Shown here in pieces: positions 63,018 through 64,000 of a stretch of 64,000 bases of DNA (the stretch's first letter is position 1; every line of letters starts with the position of its first letter). The DNA comes from an uncultured Gellertiella sp. (GTDB lineage Bacteria > Pseudomonadota > Alphaproteobacteria > Rhizobiales > Rhizobiaceae), in assembly GCF_963457605.1 (NCBI RefSeq), contig NZ_OY735139.1:1426001-1490000 (forward strand), written 5' to 3'. Both the position numbers and the translations under genes were made by a program. Under the pieces are notes generated by a model. The model saw only the letters and a list, made by a program, of their open reading frames with translations. It searched no databases and was not told the DNA's origin.

Positions 63018-64000
63018 ATGAAGCAGCCCCACACCTTTGGCCGCTCGATCAGGACACTATGTGCCACCGCAGGCGCCATCGGCCTTGCAGGCCTGCTGTC
63101 TGCCTGTTCGCCTGAAAAGCCTGAGACCGTTGAAGAAATCCGCCCGGTCAAGGTCGTCCGCCTCGCGCCGACCTCCGAAACGGTGACCCTTGCCTATTCC
63201 GGCTCGGTCAAGCCGCGAACCGAGATGAACATGGGTTTCCGCATCAACGGCAAGATTGTCGAGCGCAATGTCGATATCGGTGCCCGGGTCCACAAGGGCG
63301 ATGTCCTGATGCGGCTGGATGGCGTCGACCTCCAGCTCGCCGTCAGCCGCGCCCGGGCCAGCCTCGATGCCGCCCGCCAGCAATTCGACACCGCCAATGC
63401 CGCCTACCGGCGCGCCGACCAGCTCTATGCCCGGCACACCATCCCGATGGCCGTGCTGGAACAGCGCAAGCTCGCCTATGACCAGGCACTGGCCGGGCAA
63501 ACCTCCGCGAAGTCTTCGCTGGACGAAGTTCGGAACCAGCTCTCCTATGCCGATCTGAAAGCGGACCGCGACGGGGTCGTCACGACGATCAATGCGGATC
63601 GCGGCCAGGTGATCGGTGCCGGCAATGTCGCCATCGTCATTGCGGCTGACGACGAGAAGGAAGTCCAGATTGCCGTTCCGGAAACGGAAATCACCCAGTT
63701 TTCGACCGGGCAGAAGGTCAGGGTCAGGTTCTGGGCCGATGCCGCCCTTGATCTCGACGGCAAGGTGCGGGAGATCGCGGCCAGCGCCGATCCGCTGTCG
63801 CGCACCTTTGCAATCCGGATCAGCCTCAACCCGGATCCGCGCGTGCTGCTTGGCATGACCGCGACCATCGAAGCCGCCCGCAATGGCGCCACGCCAGACA
63901 TGGTGGTGCCGCTGTCGGCGCTCTCCCGGCAGGATGGCAGGACAGTGGCCTGGGTGGTCGATCCGGAAACGGAAAAGGTAACGGCCCATCCGGTGACGAC
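63018..64000 (+). CDS. RND efflux periplasmic adaptor (membrane fusion protein), C-terminus beyond window
   Basis: 327 codons visible. It is a lipoprotein: signal segment IGLAGLLSACS with lipobox LSAC (C30 lipidated). Then comes a beta-barrel/lipoyl half-motif (GFRINGKIVERNVDIGARVH, KGDVLMRLDGVDLQLAVSRA), an alpha-hairpin with coiled-coil character (ARASLDAARQQFDTANAAYR), the second lipoyl half (LKADRDGVVTTINADRGQVI) and a beta-barrel domain (GQKVRVRFWADAALDLDGKV). It connects an inner-membrane RND pump, presumably encoded next, to an outer-membrane channel. Substrate unknown. Confidence 0.93.
   Translation, partial: MKQPHTFGRSIRTLCATAGAIGLAGLLSACSPEKPETVEEIRPVKVVRLAPTSETVTLAYSGSVKPRTEMNMGFRINGKIVERNVDIGARVHKGDVLMRLDGVDLQLAVSRARASLDAARQQFDTANAAYRRADQLYARHTIPMAVLEQRKLAYDQALAGQTSAKSSLDEVRNQLSYADLKADRDGVVTTINADRGQVIGAGNVAIVIAADDEKEVQIAVPETEITQFSTGQKVRVRFWADAALDLDGKVREIAASADPLSRTFAIRISLNPDPRVLLGMTATIEAARNGATPDMVVPLSALSRQDGRTVAWVVDPETEKVTAHPVT

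Overview
The window is GC-rich, densely coded chromosome or megaplasmid DNA from an alphaproteobacterium, most likely a member of the Rhizobiaceae. That placement rests on the ScfR-pccBA-methylmalonyl-CoA mutase locus, the number of ABC uptake systems with their own regulators, the sbp-cysTWA order, and the small stress proteins (DUF883, CsbD, DUF3309). It is inference from gene content; no rRNA, tRNA, CRISPR array, insertion sequence or prophage was seen.

Layout. 1-7.6 kb: propionyl-CoA to succinyl-CoA operon (pccB, two small DUF4160/DUF2442 genes, pccA, methylmalonyl-CoA mutase cut by the left edge), divergent from its probable regulator (ScfR/PccR family), with near-palindromic TTTGCGAA repeats between them. 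7.6-11.2 kb: MFS transporter, TetR regulator, class II fructose-bisphosphate aldolase. 11.5-15.3 kb: sulfate ABC importer sbp-cysT-cysW-cysA. 15.4-28.4 kb: amino-sugar/peptidoglycan-recycling locus. One arm is murQ, a sugar ABC transporter, an oxidoreductase, a ROK kinase and cutC. The divergent arm is a BadF-type GlcNAc kinase, a GntR regulator, a SIS deaminase/isomerase, nagA and a P1 peptidase. A shared 22-bp operator-like element precedes each arm.

28.4-39.1 kb: one apparent eight-gene minus-strand operon headed by a LacI regulator. It holds an amino-acid binding protein, an unusual long ABC permease without an ATPase, a GH1 glucosidase, an SDR, a 1009-residue fusion of APH-type kinase, M23 zinc domain and class III aminotransferase, an aldo/keto reductase and an M24 peptidase. 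This is the best candidate here for an undescribed catabolic system, possibly phosphorylation-elimination of an amino alcohol such as hydroxylysine. 39.5-42.8 kb: three small membrane-protein genes, an ethanolamine-permease-like APC transporter and two more small genes, tightly coupled. 42.8-46.3 kb: amidase, FAD amine/amino-acid oxidoreductase and cupin. 46.5-49.5 kb: a 991-residue fusion resembling phosphoserine aminotransferase plus phosphoglycerate dehydrogenase, behind a structured leader and ended by a strong terminator.

49.6-54.0 kb: small envelope/stress genes around a response regulator that carries CheB-like and HisKA-like remnants. 54.0-62.1 kb: an amide-sensing operon (AmiC, ANTAR-type AmiR, peptide-type ABC transporter, acetamidase/formamidase). 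62.4-64 kb: TetR regulator with a palindromic operator and the start of an RND efflux adaptor gene, cut by the right edge.
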